Notes: generated by a model not told the origin, from the letters alone. A stretch of 64,000 bases of DNA from Salticus scenicus (GCA_963930645.1 OZ005651.1:134231975-134295974); one strand, 5' to 3'. Positions 38,895-51,662 are shown, numbered from the stretch's first letter. Program-made: numbers and translations.

Positions 38895-40337
38895 AAATAT
38901 TCACAATTTAGCTTACTAATTTTATTTTTAGTGCTTTATTGTAGAAAATAAATCTTTTTAATAACTGCTAACATTAAGTAGATTATTACTATCCAGATAC
39001 GTTTTAAAGAAGCAGGAAAACAACTTCAGTTGCATAGAAATTTTAATCAAGTCTTTAAAACTGAGTAATGCAGAATCAAGTTTCGATCTTTTTTGATCTC
39101 GTTCTCTTCAACAAATAACACACTTCTGCACGAATTTTGTGAAGTTTTTAGATAAATTCCGTTACAAATCTATTGTGACTAATGGCAGCTGTTCGATCCA
39201 AAGCTTAGATTATGAACTCTAAGATGACACTTGCTTTTAAAATAATAACGCTGCCTAATGAAAGCAGAGTGCTAAAGGCGTGAATTAAATCCAAACAAAC
39301 AAGTACAACCATCTTTTGATCGCGCAATCTTACTGTATCTCTCTTCTTCTTCTTCTTCTTCTTTTTTTTTTTCGTTATTATTCTTATGTTTCTTTGAAAA
39401 GAAGAAAGTTTTGTGAAGCGTAATTTTCATGAATAATGATTGTTGCCGGGGGCAGGTAGAGCTCGAAATGGGGGGAGGGGGAGCAGCCCCGATTTCCTTA
39501 TTCGAAGCTCAAGCAGAAGGGTTAAAGGCTACCAGGTCACGGCGTGAGGTCATTTTACAAAATAATGTCAGCTTTTTTGTGCGATCTGCCGTAAAAAACA
39601 CGGAGTTTATTATTATAATTATTAAACTCTTTGTAACATACATCGGAAAATATTATCGAAATTGCTTTTATGTGTACATTACATTATAGAAATTGTTTAG
39701 GAATGGATAACAAATAGCTTGAAAAGAATCGTAAATTAAGCGCGAAAGAAGACAGATATTTGCCGAAAACAAATGAAATATTTTGTTATGAGGGTATTTA
39801 AAATAAAATGCGCTAATATCATATTTATTTTAAAAGGAGAATTTTTCATGGAAAATGAAATAAATTAATAATAAAGTATTAACGCCAATCTAAAGACAAA
39901 GGAACATTTTCATGTTTGTTTTTAATTTTTTTGTAAGAACAAACTATTAAGTAATCGTGTGCGTAAAAACGAAGTCCTTCAAAGTTTTGAGATTAGTCAT
40001 GCATGTCGATCATTAAGGATTATATGAGATTAGCTCACATATTGTCCGTTTACGAGTGTGTCACATCACTCGGTAGTAATTCTAATTCGAAAACGTTTTA
40101 TCAGTAATGCTTCCTAAAAAACGACTAGACCACCCCTAGAGGAGAAGTGAATTCCACGCCCTTGCTTATTTCCCATTGCGAAGCTCTTGCGCCCCATAAA
40201 ACCCACTCAACCCATATCTTACCAAGTATTGAAAAACTATTTTTTTTTCTTTATAAAATCTTAAATATATGCTTCTTTAAGTCTATATACACACACAAAA
40301 TCAAAAAACTTATCAACCTTTCATTAGCTTAATCTGT
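38046..40337. other. Noncoding DNA with one GC-rich patch
   Basis: (TA)n lies at 38868-38890 and (CTT)n at 39343-39362. A GC-rich patch at 39440-39560 contains CCGGGGGCAGG and GGGGGGAGGGGGAGCAGCCCC and an 86-codon open frame, but I recognise no protein in it. Nothing else was seen. Confidence 0.45.
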
Positions 40338-40398
40338 ACAGGCTGTCCTAAAAAATAGGACAATGGTTTAGGACAGCCGGAAATATAAGGTAAACAGA

Positions 40399-40436
<38 letters not shown>

Positions 40437-40758
40437 ATTGCTTTACTAGTACAAAAGTGTAGAACCTTACCTCAATAAATTTATATGTCCGTTATTCTTG
40501 AATGTAAAACCTTTTCATGTAATAATGTGTTGAAAATGTAATGAATAAGCCTTCAAGAATCGTCATTTTAAAAATTAAAACAAAATGTATTAACCGTTAA
40601 TTTAAACTAACGATAAAGACGCGTATGTATTTATTGGACTTTTAAATAATATATCGCCTTTAATTTGAATTAAAATGTTCAAAAGAATTTATATAAATAC
40701 CACTTATGCATGGTGTCTTATTTTTAGGACGATGGTGAAATATGAGTAACCCCAATCT

Positions 40759-40760
<2 letters not shown>
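40338..40760. repeat. Short repeat with GGCTGTCCTA dyad
   Basis: At 40341-40378 GGCTGTCCTA and TAGGACAGCC form a dyad around a second TAGGACAATGG. A related TTATTTTTAGGACGATGG lies at 40717-40734 in the same orientation. (TA)n occupies 40401-40434. It may be a remnant of a MITE; the ends are unclear. Confidence 0.35.
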
Positions 40761-40798
<38 letters not shown>

Positions 40799-42300
40799 AA
40801 AGAAACAAAAGAAAGAAAAATGAAAGGGCGATGCTGATACGAAGTAAATATTCCTTTCTTTTTTCTCCTCTCACTCTTATTTTCATAAAATCCTGGAGAT
40901 CTGACGCGTGCGCAACAGTACGTAAAAACTGCGAAGCGAAATCAAACAATATTACTTAAAAAAAATTGTGAGACCTCTTTTTCATTTACAAAGAAATTAA
41001 ATTGTTTTAAAACATGCGTTCTTAATATATGTAAGGTTTTTCTTTTATTCTTCAATGAACATCTGGACAAATTTTAAATAAAAATGTCTTGATTGAAAGA
41101 GGGGATTAAATTGCTTTTAAAGTTTGCTGTTAAGACTGTTGTGTTTGTAGAATTATTTCAGCTTTATGTGATTTTACCAATTTCTGATTACACCGGAGGC
41201 AAATTCAATGGCTCTTTGACCCAAGCAATCTTAGTTCTAAAAAACAGGAATATGAGTAGGTAACAGAAAGAACACCAGTACCACAACACTAAGTAGTTAA
41301 AAAAAAAAGAAGTAACTTAAACGTTCTCAAATTTACTAGAAAATTCATTTTTAATGTTTACTTTTGTAATTCTAATTTTTAATATTTTATAAATAGAAAT
41401 TTTTTTCAAAAATTTTAAGAACATTTGATTACAAAGAGTGGATAGAATGCATGTGATTTTATGAATTTAAATTGGAAAACACACCACATTCATCTGTGGG
41501 ATCAATATAACAAACTGACAATTAAAGATAGTAGATTAAAAAAGAAGTTCTTTCAATTTGGGAAATAAAATAAAATAAATAAAAAAATACCGCTTTGTAA
41601 AACTTTTAATGGGTTGTAATTAAATTTTAGGAGAAAAAACTATACCATTATAAATGGAAGTAGTAAAGATCAACTAAATTTTCTTTTATGATATGAATGC
41701 CTCTGAATAATTAAAACTTAAGTATTTAAAGCATTCGAAAATTTATTCAAATATCTATGTTTTTTATAGCAGAAGCATGTCGAGTGTTACATATCATAAA
41801 TAAGTCATGAATAATCTTTTTGATACGACTTGACAAACTAAATTTACATTTGCATATATAGCAGATTATTGCTTATGAAACTGTATATCAAAGGACAGTA
41901 ATTTTCCAGTCCTTTAAATTAATCATTAAAAATTCGAAACATTTCTTAAGTTAGACTTTGTTAACTAAACTCAAGTTTTGCGGGTAATATTTTAGTATTA
42001 AATATAGTAAAATACATTGTTGCCTGTGTATGTGTATTTCGATGAAGACTAATTATACAATCTCTTAAGTTATTCATTAAAAACTCGAAATATTTCTTTA
42101 GTTACGCTATAAATTCAAATATTGTATATTCAGAGGTAGTATATGAGTGTTAAATATAGTAAAATATATTATTGCTCGAGCAATGTATTTCGATGAACAG
42201 TAATTATTCAATTCCTTAAACTAATCTTTAAAAAAAAAAGAAAGAAAGAAAGTAAATGTTTCTTGAGTTAAGCTTTGTTTAAATAAACTAAAACATTGTA
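40761..42300. other. Noncoding AT-rich DNA
   Basis: It starts with an A-run of about 37 (40760-40796). Two or three diverged copies of a 'taatt.ttaaa.t.attcattaaaaactcgaaa.atttctt' phrase occur between 41880 and 42280, suggesting an old tandem duplication. No gene was seen. Confidence 0.4.
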
Positions 42301-42513
42301 CAGTCGGTAACAAAAGTGTCCGAACACTAGCAAAAATTCCTATGTAAAAAAAATACACTTCATTCGGTTTTGTTAAATAAATCCTTGTCGAATCATGTTC
42401 TTACACTGACTAAGAACATGATTCGATAAGGATTTGTTAAACAAAACCAAATGAAGTGTACTTTTTTTACATAGGAATTTTTGCTAGTGTTCGGACACTT
42501 TTGTTACCGACTG
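42301..42513. mobile_element. Palindromic Tc1/mariner-type MITE, 213 bp
   Basis: TA flanks both ends. The element starts CAGTCGGTAACAAAAGTGTC and ends with the inverse. Almost the entire length is a near-perfect palindrome: arms of about 100 bp around a loop of about 7 bases between GTTCTTA and TAAGAAC. The few arm mismatches suggest recent origin or gene-conversion-like repair. It could form a very stable hairpin RNA if transcribed. Confidence 0.9.
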
Positions 42514-42905
42514 TACATTATCACATATCACAAAATTCGAATATCAATTTTTTAAATAAAGTTGTTGAGCATTTTTCGATAAAATAAAAAAACCTTTAAA
42601 AAAATTTAGCAATTCTTACATACTGATTAAAGATTTTTTTTTTTTTATTTATCAAACATAAACCAAAATTTTTACGATGTATTATATAATAATATAAATG
42701 ACATTATGTTTTCTAAAAACTTAGTAGAAACTAAACTACAGAAGATCGAAAGGCAATAGTTGTTGCATCTAAAACACCTCAAAGAAATGATATATAAATA
42801 ACTATATTAAATAAAAATACAAATCAATGTATAAAAAGTGAAGTTTATTTTTATGCTCAACATTTATTTTTATTTATATTTGTCTATTTACTGGTTATTT
42901 TGCAG

Positions 42906-42909
<4 letters not shown>

Positions 42910-42982
<73 letters not shown>
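42910..42982. repeat. (TA)n microsatellite
   Basis: About 70 bases of TA dinucleotides with a single interruption, directly before the MITE at 42994. Similar shorter arrays lie elsewhere in the window (for example 45411-45431 and 45807-45833). Confidence 0.9.
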
Positions 42983-42987
<5 letters not shown>

Positions 42988-42993
42988 CATATA

Positions 42994-43615
42994 CCAGGTG
43001 TCCCATAAGTCTGTAGGCATTTTAAAAAATCATGAAACTTGAAGTAATTTGTAGAATTGAACGTGGTTTGCGCAAATATATTTTAGTGAAAGAGGATTTT
43101 ATTTCGTTGATAGAGGGCGCTGCACGGATGCGTAACAAGAAATATGCAAATCAGAGTTCTATAAATTGCACCGTTGTACGATTAACACATCTTATTTCTT
43201 ATTTTTCCCCCCTACTTGCGCATACATGAAGTTTTAATTGCGATGTTGACTTGGTGGATAAAGCGTTATTGGTGAAGATGTCTTCCCTCAGGTAAGAACC
43301 ACCGACATACATGCTACAGTTAGCGGTGTTGTAACTCGTTTTCAAACTGTGATTTGTGGTTATGGCGGACACATAGAATAGGATTTATATGCCTGTAAAC
43401 ATTTGTATACAAATACATTTTATTTTTCAATGAAATGTGTGATTTGTTCACGTACAGTGCCCTCTATCGACGAAAATTTTAACTACCCACAAAACAAAAT
43501 AATAATAAGAAGAAGAAAGAAAGAACGAAAAGAAAAGAGATATCCTCCTTTATGAGAATAATATTCCTTCAAATTTTATGAATTTTTAAAATGTCTACAG
43601 ACTTATGAGGTATCC
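42994..43615. mobile_element. Nonautonomous DNA transposon with CCAGGTGTCCCATAAG ends
   Basis: The left end CCAGGTGTCCCATAAGTCTG continues inward through TAGGCATTTTAAAAAATCAT, and the right end (43571-43615) is its imperfect inverse. The interior has no intact transposase; a 65-codon frame at 43032 has no recognised motif. A further 'aagtctgtagacattt' copy follows outside the right end. Confidence 0.6.
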
Positions 43616-43990
43616 AATAAGTCTGTAGACATTTCTACTATATACACTCAAAATATGCAGAAGGTTTTGTATATACGCAAATATACGGAAGGTTTGTATT
43701 TTTGTTTGATGGTTTGTATTGTACTTGTACACAACTTCTGCATATACGCAAAATATGCAGAAGATTTGAAAAACCTTGTGTTTTGGTTTAACTCTTTTAA
43801 TATTTATCTTATAGATACATAATAAATTACAAAGATACACCCATATAAAATTTTATAGGTATTTAAATGATATATATATGTTAATACGTTTTTGTACAAA
43901 ATTTCAGGTCTGTACACGAAAATCCAAGTTATGGTTACACAATGTTGTTGACAGATTTGCCGCAAATTAAAATGTAATTTTTTTGTTTCA

Positions 43991-44450
43991 CTTTCTTCTG
44001 TATATATAAGAAGAAAGTATTGGATTCCTGAAAATTTTCAAACTCTAGCTTTCCACGGATTTACACGTTTTGAGATTTTCTGAACAAGATTTGACTGTAT
44101 TTAGAAAATGTCTGTGCGTATGAATCACAAATTTGTGGATGAAATTTAACCAAACTTGGTATTTAGTTGGACCCTGATCTAAGCTGGTGGTGATTAGATT
44201 TGTGGATCATTCGCTCTACAGGTGGCACTCTAATCCCAATTTTTTCTAAATTTTAAACATGGCAGTTTAGACAAAATTTCGTATAAATATACATAATGAC
44301 ACTCATTTTTAATGCATGGTTGCATGACAGTTATTTTTAACGCAACAAATCATATCATATTAAAATTGATATGAATTGTTGATAATAGTAATATTGTACT
44401 AGGGAGAAAAGTGTGTGCGTGTAGGATCATGTCATTTGTTTTCATGATGC
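43991..44450 (+). repeat. Hairpin-headed repeat family, copy B2
   Basis: Head hairpin CTTTCTTC...GAAGAAAG (43991-44017), then AAGTATTGGATTCCTGAAAA, ACACGTTTTGAGATTTTCTG, GAAAATGTCTGTG and 'acttggtatttagttgg' blocks. It lacks the downstream C/G palindrome block seen in the other copies. Confidence 0.6.
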
Positions 44451-45805
44451 AGAAAAGTGACTTTCTTCCGGCATTTCGTGTTATACATGCTTGAGATAAA
44501 AATCGTCTGCATTTATCATAGAAAATAATTTTAATAAAGTATAATTTAATAAATAATAGGCACAAGGCCCTAAACCTTCTTCGTCTACGATATGACTGTA
44601 AGTAAAAACCGTCCAAAACGGGAGCGAAAAATGACATTGCCTTTAGCGTTTAATTTTATATTCGCCAAGATCAAAGTTTAAGATGAGCATAGTTGCGGTA
44701 CGTTACGAATATTCCTTTTTTTTTTTTTTTTTTTTTTTTTTTTGAAAAGGCGACCAGTAATTCATTGTTGGCAGTTGTTAGGGAACGTTGGCATGTTTTC
44801 ACCAATTTTTTAGTTCCTAGGAAACAACCAGCTAAGCAAATATTTTGTCTGGACCATGTAATGAAATTAGGCGACAAGAGGGAACGTGTTATATTTCGAT
44901 GTAAGATTACAAGATACAGAATTAATTATTATCTGGGTTCACAAAACAAAAGGTATAAATGAGTCAAAATAATATCATTTACAGAGCGAAAAGAATTTTT
45001 ATTGCGTTAGAATTGTTAAATGACTGCTGGAAATAGTTCAAAGATTTTATTTCAGTTGCCTTGAAAAAAACAGAAAAAGCATATTGAAAAGTTATTATTT
45101 ATAGGTCAAAAATAGTTATACCGTTGTATTTAAAATAATTGTTTAAGATTAAATAATTTTATTTATAATTTTATTTATTTAGAGAATTTACTTATCTTTT
45201 CAGAGAGAAAATTAATTTTAGTATATGGGATAATCTACATCACGAATTTTGGTGAAGTTATTATTTTTTTTTATAACGTGCAAATTTGAATAAATAATGA
45301 TATTCCATGGCATAGCTTTAAAATCCAAAATTTATAACTCTAGATCATTGTGTGAAGCAATACTCCTAAGATGCATTTAGTTTGAGACATTTTTTAATAG
45401 TCCAAATACATATATATATATATATATATATATTTTACGAAGGATAGATAATTAGATAGATAATCTATTGTAATTCTTTTCATAAATTTTGCAGATTCAG
45501 AATTGTCTGTTGGACATTTGTCTCAATTTATATTTATGCATTTCGATGTGGTATTTTGCACAATTTTCCTTTTAAATGAATTGTTAATGGTGATGAATAA
45601 TTATTTTTAGTAATTTATATTCGCTAAATATCATGTTTTTTAATAAATTTGTGCAACGTTCTCACCAAGAAGCGTTTAGTCAGAAATCTATTATTTCTCT
45701 AAATTACACTATTTTTTTAATGATATATAAACTGTATAATGTCAAATTTTACAAAATATTTTGCAGTCCCCAAACATTCTGTAAAGTATCATCAGAACAA
45801 TGGGT

Positions 45806-45836
<31 letters not shown>

Positions 45837-46145
45837 AAATTTGATGTTTCTTAAGTAAGGTTTATTACGAATAAGTTTTCTAGAAAACTTTGATATTTAA
45901 GATGTGTGATTTAATACATCTAATGTTACTTTTAAAAATATCGTATGAATTCTCCCGTCAAATTCGGGAGATATGGCAGCTGTGCAACTACGGCTTTTGG
46001 GTGTGGTTATTGAAAAGTGAAAATTTTTATAAGAAATGTTCAAAACTTTATCTTCGTTTATAATATAAAGTAATTGACTCTTGCTAATTAGAATTGTAGA
46101 AATTTCTGAGAAAAAATTCATTTTACATTTCTTACAAACTTCATA
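44451..46145. other. Noncoding AT-rich DNA
   Basis: A T-run at 44717-44743 and (TA)n at 45411-45431 and 45807-45833. No gene or bounded element was recognised. Confidence 0.45.
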
Positions 46146-48519
46146 CAGTAGGTGATAAAATTAGAAGATTTTTTATTATTTTTTTTTTTGACATTTTTTC
46201 GATTTTCTGAAAAAATACTCTTCGAAATGGCTTTGATCTTCAGACATGCAAAAAGAATTTAAAAACTCACATTTTGCACTATCGATTTAGTTCAGAGTAC
46301 AATTAGAGGACCAACCACAAATTGAAGAAAAGCACAAATACGTTGGATCACCCTGTACCGTAAAAAGCTACAAAAGACATGTAATTTTAACACATTATTG
46401 CACTTATTACTTACAATATTTTATTTATTTTATTTTATTTATTTATTTATTTATTTTTGTGAGAATTACACAATTTTTTCGGCAGATATGTTTTTTTTAA
46501 ATTATCAATTTTTTGTAAGTTTTTTTGCTTATAAAAAGGGATTTCCATAAAATTTTACAAAACTTGCAGAAAAACTGACAAAACGTTAGAGAAACTTTAT
46601 TCTGAAACTTAAAACACACACATGTAATATTCGTTGAAATATGAGCATTTATAAAAATATTTTTTTTTACTGCGTATGCGCGAGAGATAGAAAAAAATTT
46701 ATTACACAAGTTGAAAGCTAGATATATTGGGCAACATAAGTCAAATGTTCATTTGAATGGAGTAAAAATTAAACAAATTGTCGGCCAAAGAGCGAGCTAA
46801 ATTTTAGATATTATCAGGAGTTGAAATTCCATAAATAGTTCTTCACATGCCACGTACTTAATTTGAAGATCTAATTACTTCAAACACGTTACAAATGATC
46901 TTTTTTGCGAAAAACCCCTTATAGGCTTGTAATTCTAACATATTCTTATTTATTTACTAAGATTTGTGAGTTAATAAAAGATTTTTTACAAAAAAAGAAA
47001 TTTTGCAAGATGGTTGAAATAATTAAATCTTAAATACGCAGCATGAGAAAAACCCCTTGTTAAATTTCAACTCTGGAAAATACCTAAAATCTAGCTCGTT
47101 CTATTACCGACAATTTGAGTAATTTTTACTCTATTCAAATGGACTGCTGAAAAAAGTTGCCTAATTTATTTAGCTTTCAACCCATGCAATAAAAGTTTTT
47201 GTATCTTTCGCGCATGCGCAGTAAAACACTGTAAAAATTTCTATTCAAACTTGAACCACTATATGGAGTAAAGTTATAAGCAATATCATAATATGGTTCA
47301 ACCTCACTTTTTAGTTTTCTAAATCTTCCGATTGAAGTTGCACCAAAACTTGGAGCTACCATACAACCACTCATAAGGGAAGTATTTCAGCTTACATACA
47401 GTTGTAATTCCCTTTGTATGCAGGATATGGCGCCCCTATTGCGCTGAAAATAACCGGCTGCAAGCCGGAGAGTGAAAATACAATTTGTGAAGTGAGATCG
47501 CGTGTGATTACAACATTCATTACAAGAAAAAAAAAAAGAGTTCTGTATTCGATTGGTCACTAACCATATGTTACTATAAGAAAGTTTATTGAAGTATATC
47601 CTTTTAAGAAGAGAGAAAAATCTATTATATACAGTCCAGTAAGTATGAATCAGTAAAGTTCCTTTTGAAACTAAACCAAGCTTAAATTAAAAAGCGTGGT
47701 CGAAAACATGGGGTAAATACAAATTTTATGCAACAAGTCACCCATGGGTCAAGATAAGACCCTAGAAAATTTAACCCCTTTTATCCAAATTAACGAAATA
47801 GAATTAGCGTGCAGGAAAGCGTGGCACAGTGCCGAGGTGTTAGTCTCGAGACAAGATGGTCTTCAGTTCGATCCCCACCTCGGTGGAATGTTGATTTTTT
47901 TTTTTTTTTTTTTTTTTTTAACATAATATCAATATTTGGTTCAATATAAAATTACCAAATGATAGTAAAAGGTTAAATCATTGGGTGGTTGCAGCTGCTT
48001 CAGTAATAAGTTTTGGTTCAAACTAACAACAGATTTTTAACGGTGAAAGATATTTATTATAAATGCTCATATCTCAGCGAATATTACACGTGAGAATTTT
48101 AAGCTTCAGAATAATGTTTCTCTAATGTTTTGTCATTTTTTCGTCAAGTTTTGTAAAATTTTATGGAAATCCGTTTTTAAGCAAAAACTTGCCCCAAAAA
48201 TTAATAATTTTTGAAATATATATTTGAATTTATATATATATATCTGCCTAAAAATTTGTGCAATTCCCATGGGGAAAAAAAAATACAAATATTGTACATT
48301 TTAAGTGCAATAATGTGTTAAACTTACAAGTCACTTGCAGTTTTTTACGATACAGGGTGATCCAAAGTATTTGTGCTTTTCTTCAATTTTTGGGTTATCT
48401 CCTAATTGTACTCTGGATTAAATTGATAGTGGAAAATGTGAGTTTTTTAATGTTCTTTACATATCTGAAGTTCAAGCCCATTTCAAGCAGTATTTTTTTA
48501 GAAAACCGAAAAAATTTCG

Positions 48520-48552
<33 letters not shown>

Positions 48553-48575
48553 TATAATAACTTGATCACCCACTG
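46146..48575. mobile_element. Large composite foldback element, 2.4 kb
   Basis: It is flanked by TA. The ends read CAGTAGGTGAT... and, inverted, CAGTGGGTGATC. Long arms pair 46146-46665 with 48037-48575 through the whole length, including CACATTATTGCACTT with its inverse and TTTCCATAAAATTTTACAAA with its inverse. Inside lies a second palindrome (46690-46910 with 46985-47235) of the same family as 37165-38045. The remaining centre (47240-48036) holds a tRNA-like segment. No transposase is present. Confidence 0.75.
47803..47930 (+). ncRNA. tRNA-related SINE-like segment
   Basis: A box-like TGGCACAGTGCCGAGG (47821-47836) and B box-like AGTTCGATCCCCAC (47864-47877) are spaced as in RNA polymerase III promoters of tRNA-derived SINEs, followed by CTCGGTGG and a T-run of about 26 (47895-47920). 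CCGAGGTG near the A box and CACCTCGG near the end could pair like an acceptor stem. It is not a clean tRNA gene. Confidence 0.45.
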
Positions 48576-49030
48576 TATATATATTGTATTTAATGCGGTA
48601 TATTGTAGGGGAGACCCGTGTACCTAGGGCCATCGTGTACCTAGGGCCACACCACTTTATTTGAATAATATTTAATTTTAAGTTTTAATACTCAATTGGG
48701 CTAGTAACAACACAAATTGCTACTTTTACAACTACTTTGGAACTTTTGAGAAGAGAGTTTTGACAAGCTGCATGTAGAAAACGAATTTACATGGTTTGAA
48801 GTAAAATTTTGCAACTCATATCTTTTGCTATTTTACAAAGGCGAGTCAAATATCTTTCTTTCATTTATAGTGTATAATTTTGCTTGTTATATTGAGTAAG
48901 AAATGAGATGTTTAATTAGTCCTCTCTGCATGTGGATTTTTTAGTGGAAGGTATTTTGAATGAAGTTACCAAAACTTGTACCTAGGGCCACATCGCTACC
49001 TTGTACCTAGGGCCAGTGTGTTTGGATCTT

Positions 49031-49332
49031 TTAACACTTTCGCGACCGCATGTTTTTGTCTTTTTGACAGTAAGGTCCGCCTGTGGGCGTTTTTCTCAGA
49101 AGTTACAATTTTTCAAAACAAAATTTTCCGTATTCACATTTATATTACAAATGGATATGTATTATAATCATACTGTCTCTCCAATCAAAGTATTTGCATC
49201 CATAGTATACTGATTGTACTGTGTATATTTTTTAGAAACAAATAACATACAAATTGCAAAAGAAACGCCCACTGGTGGAGTTTCATATTTTCAAATGACG
49301 TGAATCTACGTCAGCGGTCGAGAAAGTGTTAA
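49031..49332. mobile_element. piggyBac-type MITE nested in the pogo-like relic
   Basis: TTAA at both ends; the left end reads TTAACACTTTCGCGACCGC and the inverted right end TTAACACTTTCTCGACCGC, so the 19-bp termini differ at one position. The length is 302 bp without coding capacity. It lies immediately before the surviving transposase fragment, so it inserted into the pogo-like element after that was in place. Confidence 0.85.
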
Positions 49333-49336
49333 GAAA

Positions 49337-49870
49337 CACAGTACAGCCTATAGTAATTCGATGCTGGCAAACCCTGGTAAACCAATCACTATATATGATG
49401 TTGCTGAAAGTGTTGGCAAGTCCTGTCCGTCGGCCTTTACTCCTGTAAACATTCTATCAGGCTTTCGTGTATCCGGCATATAGCGAATGAATCAAAACAC
49501 ATTCACTGAGGATGAATATTTAAGTTCAAATGTGACTGAAAGACAAGATCCCTTCATATATTAAAAGAAAAAAAAATCCAGGAAGAAAGTGAACCTACAA
49601 TGACACAACTGGATGTCTCTGTTTCGTGTCCTGTTGAAATTTCGAAATCTTCAACATCTAACATCTTTTCGTGTGTCCTGCTTTAACAGGTACAAACCTA
49701 AGTAAAACCTTTACCTAAAGCAAAACCTCCCACATCAAAGATGTGACCGAAAACCAGAAAGATCTAGAAATCCAAGAGACACCACAGAAAAAAAAAAAAA
49801 AAGAAAGAAAAAAAAAGATTATGAAGAAAAAAAAAACATTCTGTTAGAATATCCCAAAGAAAAAAAGGGG
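49337..49870 (+). pseudogene. pogo/Tigger-type transposase, C-terminal fragment
   Basis: In frame from 49337 one reads AYSNSMLANPGKP, then ITIYDVAESVGK, AFTPVNILSGFRVSGI and a stop at 49481. After the stop, in the same frame, comes NTFTEDEYLSSNVTERQDP. This is the conserved C-terminal segment of Tigger/jerky-type DDE transposases (NPG-ITIYD, TP-NI-SGFR-TGI-PF, FTEDE). A further degenerate basic tail extends to about 49870 around A-runs. The catalytic core is absent, so the fragment is dead. Confidence 0.8.
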
Positions 49871-50263
49871 GGGAAATTTCCGTGTTTTAAATTAAGGCAA
49901 CAACATGATAATTATTATACGATAAATAAAAATATTACTTGATATTGTTTCTTTTATAAAATACATGTTTATATGCTTTTTTTCTATTCACTCAAAAGTT
50001 AGATCTAATTTTGAGAGAATGGCCCTAGGTACAGTGAGGTCTGGCCCCAGGTACAATGAGGGTGTTGTACCTAGGGCCACGAGTGATGTTTTTTTAAAAA
50101 CCTTCTATTTGTCGGAATTTATTATTTTAGGTATTTATATTAATCTCAATTGGAAGTAATTAGTCCTAAAGATATGTGCATATCAGTTTGATAATTTTAA
50201 ACAGGTCAAGGGCTTTGTTTTTGGGCATTGAAAAAAAGCTGCCCTAGGTACACGGGTCTCCCC

Positions 50264-51403
50264 TATATATATATATATACAGTATACAGTTTTGCATTGT
50301 ATTTGATACGTATACTGTATATATATATATATATTTTAGCACTATGAAAATTTTTGTCATGATGGAAATTGTTTTCTGTTTCATATTTTCGACTTGGAAG
50401 AATATCTTCAGTAGTGGATATTAAGAAGTGGGTCTACCTTGTAATCACGTGAGTTTCGGAGAAAATCACAGAAAATTCCAAATAGACATTCTGACAAGTG
50501 CGACCAGGATTCAAACACGCCACCACCTCTTCACCAGCTTTGACAGAAGAACTTCCTAGACACAAGCGTAGTTTTGTATTTCCAGAAAATAATTTTTAAA
50601 TGAGAATAAAAGTATATTTAATTTAAATTTTATATGCATAAAGACTTATTTTATTTTGACATGGAAATGTAAGTTTTCATAAATATATATATATATATAT
50701 ACATTTTTATGATTTTATGATTCGTACGGTCCTTATTGTGCGCACATTGGTTTTGAATATGGAGGATTCCATCATCGATTTAGAAGGTATAGAAATAATA
50801 AATGAAATAAGATATCTGATTTCATAATGCATATCACCAGACTAGTTATTCGCCATAAAACTTTTAATTTATGTTCTCGTGGTTTGAAAACTACTAAAAT
50901 AAAGAAACTGATTACCTTTCTTACATAGTTCATGTATATTTTACTATACTTTACATTTAACAGAAAAAAGAAACGGTGAAAATCGCGTTGAAAACTACTG
51001 ATAATTCGAGTGCTCCAGATAAACAGATTTGCTGATTTTTTTTTTTTTTTCACAGTATGTATAATGTAGATCATAACAATACAAGGTGAAAGTAATTTAT
51101 CTACAAGTATTTCATCATTTTATGTAATTTTACAAAACTGGCTTTAGACTATTTTCGATTAAAAAAAAAAAAGAAAAAGAAAATAAATGTAGTTCAAATG
51201 AAAATTACTTTAACTAGCAATTTGTTATGAATAAAAAAATAAATAAATAAAGGAATGCATTATAATAAAAAACCTATATATTTTACGTATTGCCTACTCA
51301 TCAAATTTAAGTTAACTTAAAGTTCACGATATATATATTTGTTATAATTGCGAAATTTCTTTTTCTTAACATTTTATGCGACAACCAGAAACACTTAGCT
51401 TTA
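50264..51403. other. Noncoding AT-rich DNA
   Basis: (TA)n arrays at 50266-50279, 50318-50334 and 50683-50701. No gene was seen. Confidence 0.45.
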
Positions 51404-51662
51404 TAGTTGTTATCATCACAATTCTGTTTATTATTGTGAATTAATCTAAATGAGTTATAATACGGGTGACCATAATTAAAGTGACAGTGCTTACAATGTT
51501 CTGTAGCGCGATCTAATAGCAAGCTGTGTAGGTAGACCACGGTAGTTGTTATCATCACAATTCTGTTTATTATTGTGGATTAATCTAAATGAGTTATAAT
51601 ACGGGTGACCATAATTAAAGTGACAGTGCTTACAGTGTTCTGTAGCGCGATCTAATAGCAAG
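51404..51662 (+). repeat. 120-bp tandem duplication
   Basis: 51404-51523 and 51543-51662 are nearly identical (starting TAGTTGTTATCATCACAATT, ending GATCTAATAGCAAG), offset by 139 bp with very few substitutions. The second copy runs into the inverted-repeat element at 51622-52091. Confidence 0.9.

Larger units (their letters stand above)
48608..50263 (+). mobile_element. pogo/Tigger-like DNA transposon relic
   Basis: Inverted termini of about 24 bp start GGGGAGACCCGTGTACCTAG and end with the inverse, both next to TA (48606-48607, 50264-50265). The 13-mer GTACCTAGGGCCA occurs eight times near the ends, in both orientations, probably as transposase binding sites. The interior carries the C-terminal part of a pogo/Tigger-type transposase with stops, plus a nested MITE at 49031-49332. 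The N-terminal two thirds of the transposase are missing. Confidence 0.85.

Noticed and set aside
39429..39689. 86-codon frame in a GC-rich patch as a host exon
   Set aside because: It ends in a low-complexity run of Ile, has no recognisable motif and no clear splice sites on both sides; kept only as a GC-rich patch.
48976..49213. Two overlapping 63-70 codon frames
   Set aside because: They cross from the pogo-like relic into the nested MITE and encode no known motif.
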